The position numbers and the translations under genes were made by a program. A stretch of DNA of 64,000 bases from Methylothermaceae bacteria B42 (lineage in GTDB: Bacteria > Pseudomonadota > Gammaproteobacteria > Methylococcales > Methylothermaceae). Position 1 is the stretch's first letter. Every line of letters begins with the position of its first letter. The notes under the pieces are model-generated. The model was given only the letters and a program-made list of their open reading frames with translations, was not told the DNA's origin and ran no database searches. Location of the stretch: the NCBI GenBank assembly GCA_001566965.1, contig LSNW01000032.1, positions 496,001-560,000 of the forward strand, in the 5' to 3' direction. Positions 27,001-36,910 of this stretch are shown piece after piece.

Positions 27001-29022
27001 ATGATTACTACACCTGCTACTTCTCTAATGAACCGGCTGAAATGTTCCAGCAAAATGCTGTTAATTTCTGTCGTATTCATGATCCCTCTGTTGATAACTT
27101 TGATTTTTCTGGTGATAGCGGAAATCCGGGAAATCCGCTTTACCGAGAAAGAACGGCTAGGCCTGGCATATATCATTCCTTTAACCAAATTGGTGCAACA
27201 CTTTCCAGAACATCGGGGCATGACCAACGCCTACCTTTTAGGTAAGTCTTCATTGAAAGAAAAAATCTTGCAAAAAAGAAATGAGATCACCCAGGATTTC
27301 CAAGCTGTGGATACCGTCAATCAGCGTTTGGGAAAACTTTTTGGCGTCAGTGGCTCCTGGCAAAAAATTAAGTCTACTTGGAATCAATTGGCCCAAGATG
27401 CCGATGCTGGCGTTAACAGCGAAGCAATTTTTAAGCGGCATTCTGCCTTGGTTAGTGACCTCTTCTTTTTAATCAATGATATCAGCGACCGCTCTAATCT
27501 GACTTTAGACACCCATCTGGACACCCACTATATCAGCGCATCGATAACCAAGTTTCTGCCCCAAGCAGCTGAATATCTGGGACAAGCCAGAGGCATGGCT
27601 TCTGGCATGGCGGCAAGGCAGCAAATCAGCCGAGAGAAACAGATCCAATTATCGGTCCTGTTGACAACCGTGGAAAAAAGCATTCAGCAAATGGAAAGAG
27701 CCAAAAAAATATTAGATCAGGCCCATACCCAGGCTACAGACAAAATCTCTAACCAATTTGCCAATATTATTTCTGCCGCAAAAAATTATTTGGCTTACTT
27801 GCATGCTCAAATTCTTAACCGCGATTTTATCGAAGCTGATGCAACCGAGGTATTTCACCGCGGCACTAAAGTCATCAATTCAAATATAACCCTCCTTAAC
27901 TCATTAATCCCCCAACTCGATCAAATGCTGACCGAAAGAATTGGCCGTCTTAAAGTAAAAATGTATGGATTGATTGCCGTATCCATTTCCTTGACGGCAT
28001 TGGCCCTCTATTTTTTCGCAGGATTTCATCAATCCTTCATTACCGCTATTTTCAAACTCAATAACGGGGCGAGACAATTAACCAAAGGTAATTTAAAAAC
28101 CAGAATCTTTTTGGAGAATAAAGATGAGTTTGCTGAACTGGCAAATGCTTTCAATCATATGGCCGAACAATTTTCAGACATCATCCAGCATATGGAAGGA
28201 ATGATCGAGGAAATGAGCCAATCTGCGTTACAGATGTCAAAAACTTGTAACGATTCCAGCAAAGGCGTTGAATTGCAAAGGGATGAAATACAAAAAGTTG
28301 TCAATGCCATCGACGATTTAGCGCTCACTGTAGAAGAGATTGCTCAAAACACCCTTAGAACAGCCGATTCCACAAAAAAAGTCAGTCAAAATGTTTTTGA
28401 GGGAACCAAAATCTCAGCGGAAACGGCGAATACCGTTCTGACCTTAAGCAATGAAATAGGAACTGCCGCCACAGTCATTGGAAACCTGGCGGCAGATGGA
28501 GAAAAAATCGGTACGGTTCTCGATGTAATTGGCAGTATTGCGGAACAAACCAATCTCCTTGCTTTGAATGCCGCCATTGAGGCCGCAAGAGCAGGAGAAC
28601 AAGGAAGGGGATTTGCAGTCGTTGCTGAAGAGGTTAGAACATTAGCCAGTCGGACGCAAGAAGCCACTCAAGAAATCCATGGAATGATTCAGCGCATTCA
28701 GGAAGGTACCTTAAAAGCAGTCCAAGTCATGGAGAAAGGTAAAAAGATTTCCATGACCACGGTGGAAAACACCAAAAAAGAAAGTGAATTTCTTGGGGGA
28801 GTCGTCGATTCAATTTCTCACATTGATGAAATGATTTTGCAAATAGCCAGCGCCACCGAACAACAATCTAAAGCCGCGAATGAAATTAAACAAAGCATGG
28901 AAAATATTTACCAAGTCACCACCCGGACCCTTGAGGGATCCAGCCAAATTTATTCAAGCAGTGAAAACCTGGCGGTATTGTCATCAGATATCCGTAAAGA
29001 TATTAGCCAATTCAGCATATGA
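27001..29022 (+). CDS. Methyl-accepting chemotaxis protein
   Basis: 673 residues: transmembrane helix (about 20-42), a large helical periplasmic domain (about 43-318) beginning [20 protein letters not shown], which resembles nitrate/nitrite-sensing four-helix domains, a second helix (about 322-342), HAMP (343-400) and an MCP signalling domain. The hairpin tip [20 protein letters not shown] is intact and [17 protein letters not shown] follows. It sends ligand binding to CheA through CheW. No che genes are adjacent. The ligand is uncertain. The gene is AT-richer than its neighbours by eye. Confidence 0.92.
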   Translation: MITTPATSLMNRLKCSSKMLLISVVFMIPLLITLIFLVIAEIREIRFTEKERLGLAYIIPLTKLVQHFPEHRGMTNAYLLGKSSLKEKILQKRNEITQDFQAVDTVNQRLGKLFGVSGSWQKIKSTWNQLAQDADAGVNSEAIFKRHSALVSDLFFLINDISDRSNLTLDTHLDTHYISASITKFLPQAAEYLGQARGMASGMAARQQISREKQIQLSVLLTTVEKSIQQMERAKKILDQAHTQATDKISNQFANIISAAKNYLAYLHAQILNRDFIEADATEVFHRGTKVINSNITLLNSLIPQLDQMLTERIGRLKVKMYGLIAVSISLTALALYFFAGFHQSFITAIFKLNNGARQLTKGNLKTRIFLENKDEFAELANAFNHMAEQFSDIIQHMEGMIEEMSQSALQMSKTCNDSSKGVELQRDEIQKVVNAIDDLALTVEEIAQNTLRTADSTKKVSQNVFEGTKISAETANTVLTLSNEIGTAATVIGNLAADGEKIGTVLDVIGSIAEQTNLLALNAAIEAARAGEQGRGFAVVAEEVRTLASRTQEATQEIHGMIQRIQEGTLKAVQVMEKGKKISMTTVENTKKESEFLGGVVDSISHIDEMILQIASATEQQSKAANEIKQSMENIYQVTTRTLEGSSQIYSSSENLAVLSSDIRKDISQFSI

Positions 29023-29374
29023 CTCCTAAATTAAGCCGATCTTTGTTGCACTGGAAAAATTCTGTTCAGGAATAATAGGCATCTGAAAGCTTTATTTATT
29101 GTGTCATGATCCAATCGCTGTCCCCAAACTCATGGAAGGCATCCCCCTTTTCTGGGTTTGAAATAATTGGAAGTACTGGAAAAGATTAGCTAGCCAAATC
29201 AGTACTTTAAACGTCTATGGCGGACTGGATGGTATCCTCAAGGACATGGTGAGCATCCCCCGTGGCTTTTGGAAAACCGTGAATGAATGAGGATGCGTTG
29301 TTGCCTGGACTTTCGTCAAGCTCTGCTGAGGGTTTGAGTAGTATACTAGCGATTTAACTACTCAATCCCTCGCT
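29023..29374. other. Intergenic region with a small inverted repeat
   Basis: No coding frame is supported in these 352 bases. Near the right end TTGAGTAG (29334-29341) and CTACTCAA (29358-29365) form an inverted repeat that overlaps a -10-like TATACT at 29342-29347, so a promoter with an operator in front of yigZ is possible but weakly supported. Confidence 0.35.
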
Positions 29375-29947
29375 TTGTCGTACTCTATCGTCAACCAGAC
29401 TTATCAATCCGAATACCACATCAAACGCTCGCGTTTTATCGCAGTGCTGGCGCCGTGTAATAACCTGGAAACAATCCAGCACTTTCTATCAGAAATGCAT
29501 ACCCAGCACCCCCAAGCCAGCCACGTAACCTTTGCCTGGCGATTGTTGACCGATCAGGGATTGCGGGAACGGTTTTCCGATGCCGGTGAACCTTCAGGAA
29601 CTGCTGGCCGTCCAATTCTTGCTCACCTGCAAGGCAAGGATCTGATTAACTGCTGCCTGGCGGTGATCCGCTATTTTGGCGGCATCAAACTGGGCGCTGG
29701 AGGGCTGGCCAGGGCCTATGGACAGGCAGCCAAGCAGGTGCTTGAAATCGCGCAAATGCATCCCCATATCGTTTACAGAACCATGACCATGACTATCGAT
29801 TACTCGCAATATCAAACATTACCCAAACGGCTGGAGTCTTTAGGGGTTTTAATGGGTGAGGCGCAATTTGGAACACAAGTGACAGTCACCCTTGAGGTGC
29901 CGGAAAACCAATGGGAGCCAGTTCAACAATTGATAGAGCGCCTATGA
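29375..29947 (+). CDS. yigZ: YigZ/IMPACT family protein
   Basis: 190 residues. The N-terminal UPF0029 domain has KRSRFIAVLAP, FSDAGEPSGTAGRPILAHL and AVIRYFGGIKLGAGGLARAYG, which is diagnostic of the YigZ/IMPACT family; a C-terminal ferredoxin-like domain follows (about 125-190). The start is TTG because no ATG is available before the conserved region. The family's bacterial role is not settled; links to translation regulation come from the eukaryotic IMPACT homologue. It overlaps the following lipoprotein gene by 4 bp. Confidence 0.88.
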   Translation: MSYSIVNQTYQSEYHIKRSRFIAVLAPCNNLETIQHFLSEMHTQHPQASHVTFAWRLLTDQGLRERFSDAGEPSGTAGRPILAHLQGKDLINCCLAVIRYFGGIKLGAGGLARAYGQAAKQVLEIAQMHPHIVYRTMTMTIDYSQYQTLPKRLESLGVLMGEAQFGTQVTVTLEVPENQWEPVQQLIERL

Positions 29948-30948
29948 GAATTGTCGGATTTCTAAATCTATTCGTTTTACTATTACTAACTGCTTGCGCC
30001 ACCCGTCCCCCTAGTTTCTCCACCTCTTTGAAGGGACCTGCCTTGACACCGGAGACTTTTATCACCAGCGACGGATGGCCTTTGCCTTTGCATCAATGGC
30101 AACCTGGGAAACAAGCAGAAGCTGTTATTGTCGCCTTACATGGTTTCAACGATTACGGCCGGTTTATCGAACAACCCGCCCATTATTTCAACAAGGCAGG
30201 CATTGCTGTTTACTCTTACGATCAAAGGGGATTCGGCGCTTCTCCCGGGCGGGGCAGATGGGCGGGAACAAAAACCTACGCCAACGACCTGGCGACTTTT
30301 GTTGACCTGTTAAGACAGCGTCATCCGGACACGCCGCTTTATGTACTGGGTGAAAGCATGGGCGGCGCGGTCACCGCGGTTGCCGCCGTCAACGGACTTC
30401 CCAACGTGGACGGGTTGATTTTGGCCGCACCTGCGGTCTGGGCCCGTTGGACCATGCCCTGGTATCAGCGCAGTTTATTGTGGCTGGGAAGCCATGTGGC
30501 GCCGTGGATGAAACTGACCAGAAAAGGCCTTGAAATCACGCCTTCCGACAATATAGAGATGCTAAGAGCGTTGTCGCAAGACCCGTTGGTGATTAAGGCC
30601 ACCCGGATTGACGCTATCGCTGGATTGACCAACTTAATGGACAGCGCCCTGGCATCCGCCCCGAAATTGAATACCCCGACCCTGCTGCTTTACGGCGAAA
30701 AGGACGAAATAGTGCCAAAAGAACCAACTTTAGCGTTCATCCGCCAGGCCAAACCGAACATCCTTAAAACCGCCTGGTATGACGAAGGCTATCACATGCT
30801 GCTGCGGGACCTTCAGGGCGAGCGTTACTGGCGGGATATTCTGGCCTGGATCAGGCAACCTCACGGACCTTTACCATCTGGCGCTGATAATCATTTACCG
30901 GAATTGAATTCCTCCAAAATCATGACCATGAAAGAAATAACAGAGTAA
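29944..30948 (+). CDS. Alpha/beta hydrolase lipoprotein (lysophospholipase-like)
   Basis: 334 residues from ATG 29944, which gives a lipoprotein signal peptide with lipobox LLTAC (Cys18). The remainder is a serine hydrolase of the monoacylglycerol lipase / lysophospholipase (PldB-like) group: LHGFNDYG, nucleophile elbow GESMGGA, acid residue in GEKDEIVP and catalytic His in DEGYHMLL. It is probably anchored in the outer or inner membrane facing the periplasm, acting on a lipid ester. The substrate is not certain. Confidence 0.85.
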   Translation: MRIVGFLNLFVLLLLTACATRPPSFSTSLKGPALTPETFITSDGWPLPLHQWQPGKQAEAVIVALHGFNDYGRFIEQPAHYFNKAGIAVYSYDQRGFGASPGRGRWAGTKTYANDLATFVDLLRQRHPDTPLYVLGESMGGAVTAVAAVNGLPNVDGLILAAPAVWARWTMPWYQRSLLWLGSHVAPWMKLTRKGLEITPSDNIEMLRALSQDPLVIKATRIDAIAGLTNLMDSALASAPKLNTPTLLLYGEKDEIVPKEPTLAFIRQAKPNILKTAWYDEGYHMLLRDLQGERYWRDILAWIRQPHGPLPSGADNHLPELNSSKIMTMKEITE

Positions 30949-30963
30949 TACAAGAGGGACATA

Positions 30964-31371
30964 ATGCGACAACGCGACCCGCTCGACTGGATGTGGCTTC
31001 AAGCGATAGAAATGCTGGAAAAGGCGGAACGATTCAATCGCCTTTTTTTCCAGATCCAGCGCTCCCGCGCCCGGCTGCCCGCCTGGGAACCGCCTGTTGA
31101 TATGGTGGAAACTTTGAATGAGCTGCACATCACGGCGGTACTGCCAGGTATCCGTGCCGAACAGGTGGAAGTGGTGATCGAAGGGGGAATGGTCAGAATT
31201 GCCGGCGAGCGCCTACCCCCGGTGATGCCATCCACTACCCAAATCCATCGGCTGGAAATACCTTTCGGCCGGTTTGAACGCCGAATTCATTTACCCCCGG
31301 GACGTTATGAATTACTTCATTCTGAATACCAACAAGGTTGCCTGCGCATAAGCTTTCGCAAACGCGCCTAA
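30964..31371 (+). CDS. Hsp20/alpha-crystallin small heat shock protein
   Basis: 135 residues, with AGAGGG upstream of the ATG. After about 40 residues an alpha-crystallin domain follows: ELHITAVLPGIRAEQVEVVIEGGMVRIAGER, then LPPGRYELLHSEYQQGCLRISFRKRA. The final part matches the GxLxI-type edge of the domain rather than the usual A/GxL motif. It should hold unfolded proteins in the cytoplasm. It precedes lon by 23 bp, joining a holdase and a protease. Confidence 0.85.
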   Translation: MRQRDPLDWMWLQAIEMLEKAERFNRLFFQIQRSRARLPAWEPPVDMVETLNELHITAVLPGIRAEQVEVVIEGGMVRIAGERLPPVMPSTTQIHRLEIPFGRFERRIHLPPGRYELLHSEYQQGCLRISFRKRA

Positions 31372-31394
31372 CCTCAGACAGGGAAAGAATTGCC

Positions 31395-33773
31395 ATGACT
31401 GAAGCACAAAACAATACCACTGATATCACCGAAACCGCAGAAAAAGAAACCATCATCCAACTTCCGGAAAGTGCCTTACCCATTATTCCGGTCCGCAATG
31501 TCGTTCTGTTCCCAGGCGTCATTATCCCTTTGAGCATCGGGCGCGACCGCTCCATTGCCGCGGCCCAACACGCACTTAAAGCGGAACAGCCGGTCGGCCT
31601 GCTGCTGCAAAAGGATGCGGGCATTGATAAACCCATGCCCAGTGACCTCTACACGGTAGGCACTACAGCCAATATATTGCGCTACGTGACCGCGCCGGAT
31701 GGCACCCATCATATAGTTTGCCAAGGGGAACAACGATTCCGAGTCAAGGAGTATCTGGAAGGGTATCCTTTTCTGGTGGCGGAAATTGAGCCTATTAGCG
31801 AAGAAGAAGCCATCAGCGCTGAAATCGAAGCTCGCATGCTGCAATTGAAAGAGCAAGTGGGAGAGTTGTTGGAATTGATGCCCCAAGCGCCTTCCGAATT
31901 GGTCAATGCGGTCCAGCAGATCAATACCCCGGGCATGCTGGCGGATATGGTGGCGGCGTTTATCGACATTGAGCCAGAGAAAAAACAAGCCCTGTTGGAA
32001 ACCACCGATGTTGCGGAGCGGCTGGATAAGCTCCTGGATCACGTCAGCCGCCGCCTTGAAGTATTGCGTTTGTCTCAGGAAATCAGCGAGCGCACCAAAA
32101 AATCCATGGATGAACGGCAGCGCGAATACCTGCTGCGCGAACAACTTAAAACCATCCAACAAGAGCTGGGAGAAGGCGAAGAGCAGGCGGAAGAAATCAA
32201 CGAACTGCGCGAAGCCATCGAAAAAGCCGGCATGCCTGAGGAAGTCAAGGAGCACGCTCTCAAGGAGCTAAAGCGGCTGGAACGGATGCACGAATCTCAG
32301 GCGGAATATGGCATGCTCCGCACCTATTTGGAATGGCTGACAGAACTGCCCTGGTCCAAGGACACCGAGGAAAAGCTGGAAATCAGCGAAGCCCGCCGCA
32401 TTCTCGACGAAGATCACCACGATCTGGAGAAGGTCAAGCGGAGGATTCTCGAATACCTGGCGGTACGCAAACTCAATCCCCAAGGCAAAAGCCCGATTCT
32501 CTGTTTCGTCGGTCCTCCGGGGGTAGGTAAAACCTCTCTCGGCCAAAGCATTGCCAAGGCGACAGGGAGAAAATTTGTCCGTGTCGCCTTGGGGGGCGTC
32601 CATGACGAAGCGGAAATCCGCGGCCACCGCCGCACCTATATCGGCGCCATGCCGGGAAATATCATTCAGGCCATTCGCAAGGCGGGTAGCCGCAATTGCG
32701 TGATGATGCTGGACGAAATAGACAAACTGGGCGCCGGCGCTTTCCACGGCGATCCCGCCGCCGCTTTGCTGGAAGTGCTGGATCCCGAGCAAAACGCTAA
32801 CTTCCGGGATAACTATTTGGGCGTGCCCTTTGATTTGAGCAAAGTCATGTTCATCTGCACTGCCAACGTGCTCGATACCATCCCAAGGCCATTGCTCGAC
32901 CGGATGGAAATCATCGAAATCCCAGGCTACACGGAAACCGACAAACTCCAGATCGCCCGCCGCTACCTGGTCAAACGGCAATTGGAAGCCTGCGGATTGA
33001 CTCCGGAGCAATGCGAGATCACCGATGACGCACTGCTTACCATTATCCGTCACTATACCCGGGAAGCGGGAGTGAGGAATCTTGAGCGGGAAATCGGCGC
33101 GGTATTCCGGCATGCGGCCATTGAGATTGCTGAAAAAGGCAAGGAAAAAGTGCGGATTGACGCCGATGACATCGCAAAAATTCTTGGGCCGCCGCGCTAT
33201 GAAAGCGAAGTAGCCATGCGTACCAGCATTCCGGGCGTAGCCACGGGCTTGGCTTGGACTCCGGTAGGCGGCGATATTCTGTTTATCGAGGCCACCAAGA
33301 CGCCAGGTAACGGCAAGCTGATCCTTACCGGCCACCTGGGGGATGTGATGAAGGAAAGCGCCCAGGCTGCATTGACATTGGTCAAGGCCAGAAGTGAAAC
33401 CCTGGGTATCGATCCAAAAGTGTTTTCTGAATCCGATGTCCACGTTCACGTCCCCGCCGGCGCCACTCCCAAGGATGGACCCAGTGCCGGTGTGGCAATC
33501 TTCGTGGCCTTGGTTTCACTCTTCACGGACAAACCGGTCCGGCCGGATGTGGCCATGACCGGGGAAATCAGCCTGCGAGGTTTGGTCTTGCCGGTAGGCG
33601 GCATCAAGGAAAAAGTATTAGCGGCGCTGCAAGCCGGCATCAAAACCGTCATGCTTCCCGCCCGCAACAAGAAAGAATGGGAAGATATCCCGCCGGAGGC
33701 TAAAGAAAAGCTGCGCTTTGTCTGGCTGGAAAATGTGGATCAAGCCATAGAAGAAGCAATTGGTAAAATTTAA
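31395..33773 (+). CDS. lon: ATP-dependent protease Lon
   Basis: 792 residues from ATG 31395; the frame is open 19 codons further but that part overlaps the Hsp20 gene. Order: N-terminal substrate domain beginning LPIIPVRNVVLFPGVIIPL, coiled region, AAA+ module (GPPGVGKTSLG, MLDEIDKLG) and a Ser-Lys protease domain with DGPSAGVA and GGIKEKVLAALQAGIKTV. Typical LonA length. It degrades misfolded and short-lived regulatory proteins in the cytoplasm. It is adjacent to an Hsp20 gene and a thioredoxin-like gene. Confidence 0.96.
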   Translation: MTEAQNNTTDITETAEKETIIQLPESALPIIPVRNVVLFPGVIIPLSIGRDRSIAAAQHALKAEQPVGLLLQKDAGIDKPMPSDLYTVGTTANILRYVTAPDGTHHIVCQGEQRFRVKEYLEGYPFLVAEIEPISEEEAISAEIEARMLQLKEQVGELLELMPQAPSELVNAVQQINTPGMLADMVAAFIDIEPEKKQALLETTDVAERLDKLLDHVSRRLEVLRLSQEISERTKKSMDERQREYLLREQLKTIQQELGEGEEQAEEINELREAIEKAGMPEEVKEHALKELKRLERMHESQAEYGMLRTYLEWLTELPWSKDTEEKLEISEARRILDEDHHDLEKVKRRILEYLAVRKLNPQGKSPILCFVGPPGVGKTSLGQSIAKATGRKFVRVALGGVHDEAEIRGHRRTYIGAMPGNIIQAIRKAGSRNCVMMLDEIDKLGAGAFHGDPAAALLEVLDPEQNANFRDNYLGVPFDLSKVMFICTANVLDTIPRPLLDRMEIIEIPGYTETDKLQIARRYLVKRQLEACGLTPEQCEITDDALLTIIRHYTREAGVRNLEREIGAVFRHAAIEIAEKGKEKVRIDADDIAKILGPPRYESEVAMRTSIPGVATGLAWTPVGGDILFIEATKTPGNGKLILTGHLGDVMKESAQAALTLVKARSETLGIDPKVFSESDVHVHVPAGATPKDGPSAGVAIFVALVSLFTDKPVRPDVAMTGEISLRGLVLPVGGIKEKVLAALQAGIKTVMLPARNKKEWEDIPPEAKEKLRFVWLENVDQAIEEAIGKI

Positions 33774-34241
33774 ATGAAGAAGCGTTGGAAGTGGCCTTTT
33801 TACGCCGGCCTGCTCGCCCTAGTGATTGCTGGTCAGTGGTTTATGAACCGCAATCTCGTTTCCGGACCGGCGCCTGCTTTACAAGGCACCACCTTAAATG
33901 GACAAAGCTTTGATCTTCGCCAATTCAAGGGGCAGCCGGCGGTGGTTTATTTTTGGGCGACCTGGTGCAAAATCTGCAGCGCGATGGAAAGCACCATTGC
34001 GGATATTGCCAAGGATTACCCGGTTATCTCAATCGCCACTCAATCAGGAACGGCAAAGACTCTTGCAAAAGCCAACCGAGTCACCATAACCGACCCGGAT
34101 GGGAAGATTGGACAACGCTTTGGCATCCGGGGCGTGCCTACCGCGTTTATTCTGGATAAGAAGGGCAATATCCGCTATGCCGCCGTAGGCTATACCACCG
34201 AATGGGGCTTACGCGCCCGCCTCTGGCTGGCCAAGCAATAA
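33774..34241 (+). CDS. Membrane-anchored thioredoxin-like disulfide oxidoreductase
   Basis: 155 residues: an N-terminal anchor (about 6-24), then a thioredoxin fold with active site ATWCKIC (TlpA/ScsD style) and cis-proline loop GIRGVPTAF. It probably works in the periplasm. The gene begins directly after the lon stop and converges with the DUF3014 gene, whose last 33 bases overlap it. ScsD-type proteins use electrons from DsbD/ScsB; no such partner is nearby. Confidence 0.85.
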   Translation: MKKRWKWPFYAGLLALVIAGQWFMNRNLVSGPAPALQGTTLNGQSFDLRQFKGQPAVVYFWATWCKICSAMESTIADIAKDYPVISIATQSGTAKTLAKANRVTITDPDGKIGQRFGIRGVPTAFILDKKGNIRYAAVGYTTEWGLRARLWLAKQ

Positions 34242-35096
34242 TCCCCGGATCAAACCCAGTTTGTGTTTGATCATGGCTGAATTCACCGGCCCCATGCGCA
34301 GTAGTTGTTTTTGCGCGCGGCTCAAGTTCTCCAGGGACGGGTCGGCGAATTTATACATTACCGAAGGCTTGAGTAAAATCACCTTCCCTTGAATATGGGG
34401 GGTTTTCAGCAAATGTTCGATGCCCTGAATCAATGTAGTTTCAAACGCCTGACCAGGCTTGGTAAATTCGGCAAACGCCTCGTCCACCAGGGGTTTGATC
34501 AGCCGATACAGTTTTACCAGGCCTTCCTCGTCAATCGCATTCACCGCTTCCGCTAATCGGTCATACCGATGATATCCCGCCGGGTCCATCACATATTGGC
34601 CTTTAGCTTTTTCCTTGACTGGAAACGGAGTTTTAGGCGCCCAAAACATAAATTGCTTGCGCGGTACTTTCCCGTGCGCCACTTCATTCACTAATAACAC
34701 CGTCTTTCGAATCAGGTCAGACTCAGTATTAATCCAATGCACAAATTCCGGGTGTGGATTAACAGCCGGTAACTGCTCCCGCAACCATTGATCACTGTCT
34801 GCCAGACTTTCCGGCGGCACAAGCGCCTGGCTTTCGACAGGTTGTTCCACATTTTTTTCTGTTGGCTTGGAGGGTTGGGTTTCAGGTACCGGTTTACTCC
34901 GCGGTTTAGCCTTCCCTGCAGGAATCTCGGGAGCTTGGGAACGAGTGACAATCTTATCCAAATGACTGGCCTTTTCCAGCCGATAAGCCTTCCAAAGAGA
35001 ATAGCCCGCCACTCCCAGTACACCGGCAAAAAGAATAGCCCATATGCCTTTCCTGACAGGCGACGCTTTGTATTCTATTTCAAGATCGTCGGACAT
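34209..35096 (-). CDS. DUF3014 family membrane-anchored protein
   Basis: 295 residues from ATG 35096, which has GGGGAG upstream. One membrane helix (about 17-34) is followed by a Pro/Lys/Glu-rich linker (about 45-95) and a helical C-terminal domain with SDQWLREQLP, FAPKTPF-like FWAPKTPFPV and YHRYDRLAEAVNAID. This order matches the DUF3014 family as I know it. Function is not established. The 3' end overlaps the thioredoxin-like gene by 33 bp in convergent orientation. Confidence 0.75.
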   Translation of the reverse strand: MSDDLEIEYKASPVRKGIWAILFAGVLGVAGYSLWKAYRLEKASHLDKIVTRSQAPEIPAGKAKPRSKPVPETQPSKPTEKNVEQPVESQALVPPESLADSDQWLREQLPAVNPHPEFVHWINTESDLIRKTVLLVNEVAHGKVPRKQFMFWAPKTPFPVKEKAKGQYVMDPAGYHRYDRLAEAVNAIDEEGLVKLYRLIKPLVDEAFAEFTKPGQAFETTLIQGIEHLLKTPHIQGKVILLKPSVMYKFADPSLENLSRAQKQLLRMGPVNSAMIKHKLGLIRGLLLGQPEAGA

Positions 35097-35290
35097 TAAC
35101 TCTCCCCTTGGTGACAAGCACAAAAATATGCGTTTTTATATCACAATTGGACGGGAAAGTTTTGCCCTATTTTTTAGGATATAGCAGTGCCTTGGCTATC
35201 CTGCGGCTACCACAAGTGTGCTTCAGGGCCCTGGACAATCGTTTGAGAAGAATTATCTCTGAACTGAGTGTCAGGGGGAATTAGACCACA

Positions 35291-36910
35291 TTAGGACTTT
35301 CTCAATTGATCCCGTAGCCCGGAAAACCGTTTGGTGGGACAGGAAACGGCTTTCGCCAATGCCTGGGCCGATCCCAGTACCGTGACTCGATGCCGGGCCC
35401 GGGTGACCGCGGTGTAGAGGAGTTCTCGGGTCAACAGCGGGGAATCCGGCGGTGGCAGAATCAGGACAATTTCGTCAAATTCCGAGCCCTGGGCTTTATG
35501 GACGGTCATGGCATAGGCGGTTTGGTGGGCGGGCAAGCGAGCCGGGAGGAAATGGCCTATGGCGCTGTCTTGTGGAAAAAAAACCCGAAGGCCCCGGCGC
35601 CCCATGCCGGCTATGCCAATGTCGCCGTTGTAAAGACCGGCCCGGTAATGGTTTTCCAGAATCATCACCGGCCGGCCGGGATACCAGTCGGGAATTCTGG
35701 TTGAATTGATCAAACCCCGTTCCAGGCTCCGGTTCAGGCCGGTCAGGCCAAACCGGCCCTGGCGATGGACGCAAAGCACTTGAAACCGCTCGAAAGCGGC
35801 TAACCCCTCGGCGGGATCGCAACATTGCCGCCACGGTTGCAGTTGCCGCTGTAATTCGGGGAGTGCCAAATCCCGGAGGCTGCCTGTCTCATACAAAGTA
35901 ATATCGGGTGTGGATGGATCGCGCAGCAGTGCCAGCACTTCTTCGGTTTGTCCGGCATTGATTGCTTGGGCCATCTTTCCAAGACCTGCCGCCGCGTCGA
36001 AACGATAGCTGCGATCCAGAAAGACAATATTTTCGGTCAATACGCTTTCTCCGGCAGCGCAGATTTCCCCCAGTACCGCCCCCGCCTCCACCGACGCCAG
36101 CTGATCTTTATCCCCAAGTAATATCAGGCGGGTTTCCGGAGACACCGCTTCCAGCAATTTGGTCATCAATGCCAGATCAATCATGGAAGCTTCGTCCACC
36201 ACGACGACATCAGCGGCTAAAGGATTGTCCCGGTGATGGCGGAAGTTGACCGAGTTGGCACGGTATCCCAACAGCCGATGCAACGTCTGGGCGCTGGCAG
36301 GCATCAATTCCCGTACTTGGCGGGAGATGGGCAGGCGACTGCCGGCTTGGGCCAATGCCTGCTGCATACGGGCCGCCGCCTTGCCCGTGGGCGCGGCCAG
36401 TTCAATTTGCAAATCTTGCCGCCATGTCAGCAATGCCGCCAGCAGTCCGGCAACGGTGGTGGTTTTGCCGGTGCCAGGTCCTCCGCTGATCAGGCACAGC
36501 GCCCGGTTGGCGGCGGTTTGCGCCGCGCGGCGCTGGGCTGGGGCACCTGGAAACAGAGACGATAATGTCCGTTGCAGCAAATCCGGGGGCGGAACCTCGA
36601 TCTTGCTTTCCGCCTGTTCCTGTAATCGATGCGCCAGGCGGGATTCATAGTGCCAGTAACGGTGAAAATACAGCCGGCCCGCAGTATCCAGAATCAGGGG
36701 CTTGTCCTCGCCCGGCCCTCCCACCGCCGGACATTGACGCATTGATTCCAGCATCGGGGAAGACAACGGCAAGCAGACATGCCCTTCCCGAACCGCGGCG
36801 CTCAATTGCAGGACTTGCCGGCGAACGTCTTCCGGTTCGCCGCCGGCGAGCAAGTCCGCCAATTGGCGGTCCAAAGGCTCGAACTCCTCCTGACTTGCTA
36901 AGTCAGCCAT
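35291..36910 (-). CDS. recD: Exodeoxyribonuclease V alpha subunit RecD
   Basis: 539 residues, a little shorter than E. coli RecD. It has a superfamily 1B helicase core: Walker A SGGPGTGKTTT, Walker B VVVDEASMIDL, GDKDQLASVEAG and C-terminal AMTVHKAQGSEFDEI and LYTAVTRAR. It is the 5'-to-3' motor of RecBCD. Its start overlaps the recB stop by 13 bp and it is the last gene of the operon recC-recB-recD. Confidence 0.93.
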   Translation of the reverse strand: MADLASQEEFEPLDRQLADLLAGGEPEDVRRQVLQLSAAVREGHVCLPLSSPMLESMRQCPAVGGPGEDKPLILDTAGRLYFHRYWHYESRLAHRLQEQAESKIEVPPPDLLQRTLSSLFPGAPAQRRAAQTAANRALCLISGGPGTGKTTTVAGLLAALLTWRQDLQIELAAPTGKAAARMQQALAQAGSRLPISRQVRELMPASAQTLHRLLGYRANSVNFRHHRDNPLAADVVVVDEASMIDLALMTKLLEAVSPETRLILLGDKDQLASVEAGAVLGEICAAGESVLTENIVFLDRSYRFDAAAGLGKMAQAINAGQTEEVLALLRDPSTPDITLYETGSLRDLALPELQRQLQPWRQCCDPAEGLAAFERFQVLCVHRQGRFGLTGLNRSLERGLINSTRIPDWYPGRPVMILENHYRAGLYNGDIGIAGMGRRGLRVFFPQDSAIGHFLPARLPAHQTAYAMTVHKAQGSEFDEIVLILPPPDSPLLTRELLYTAVTRARHRVTVLGSAQALAKAVSCPTKRFSGLRDQLRKS

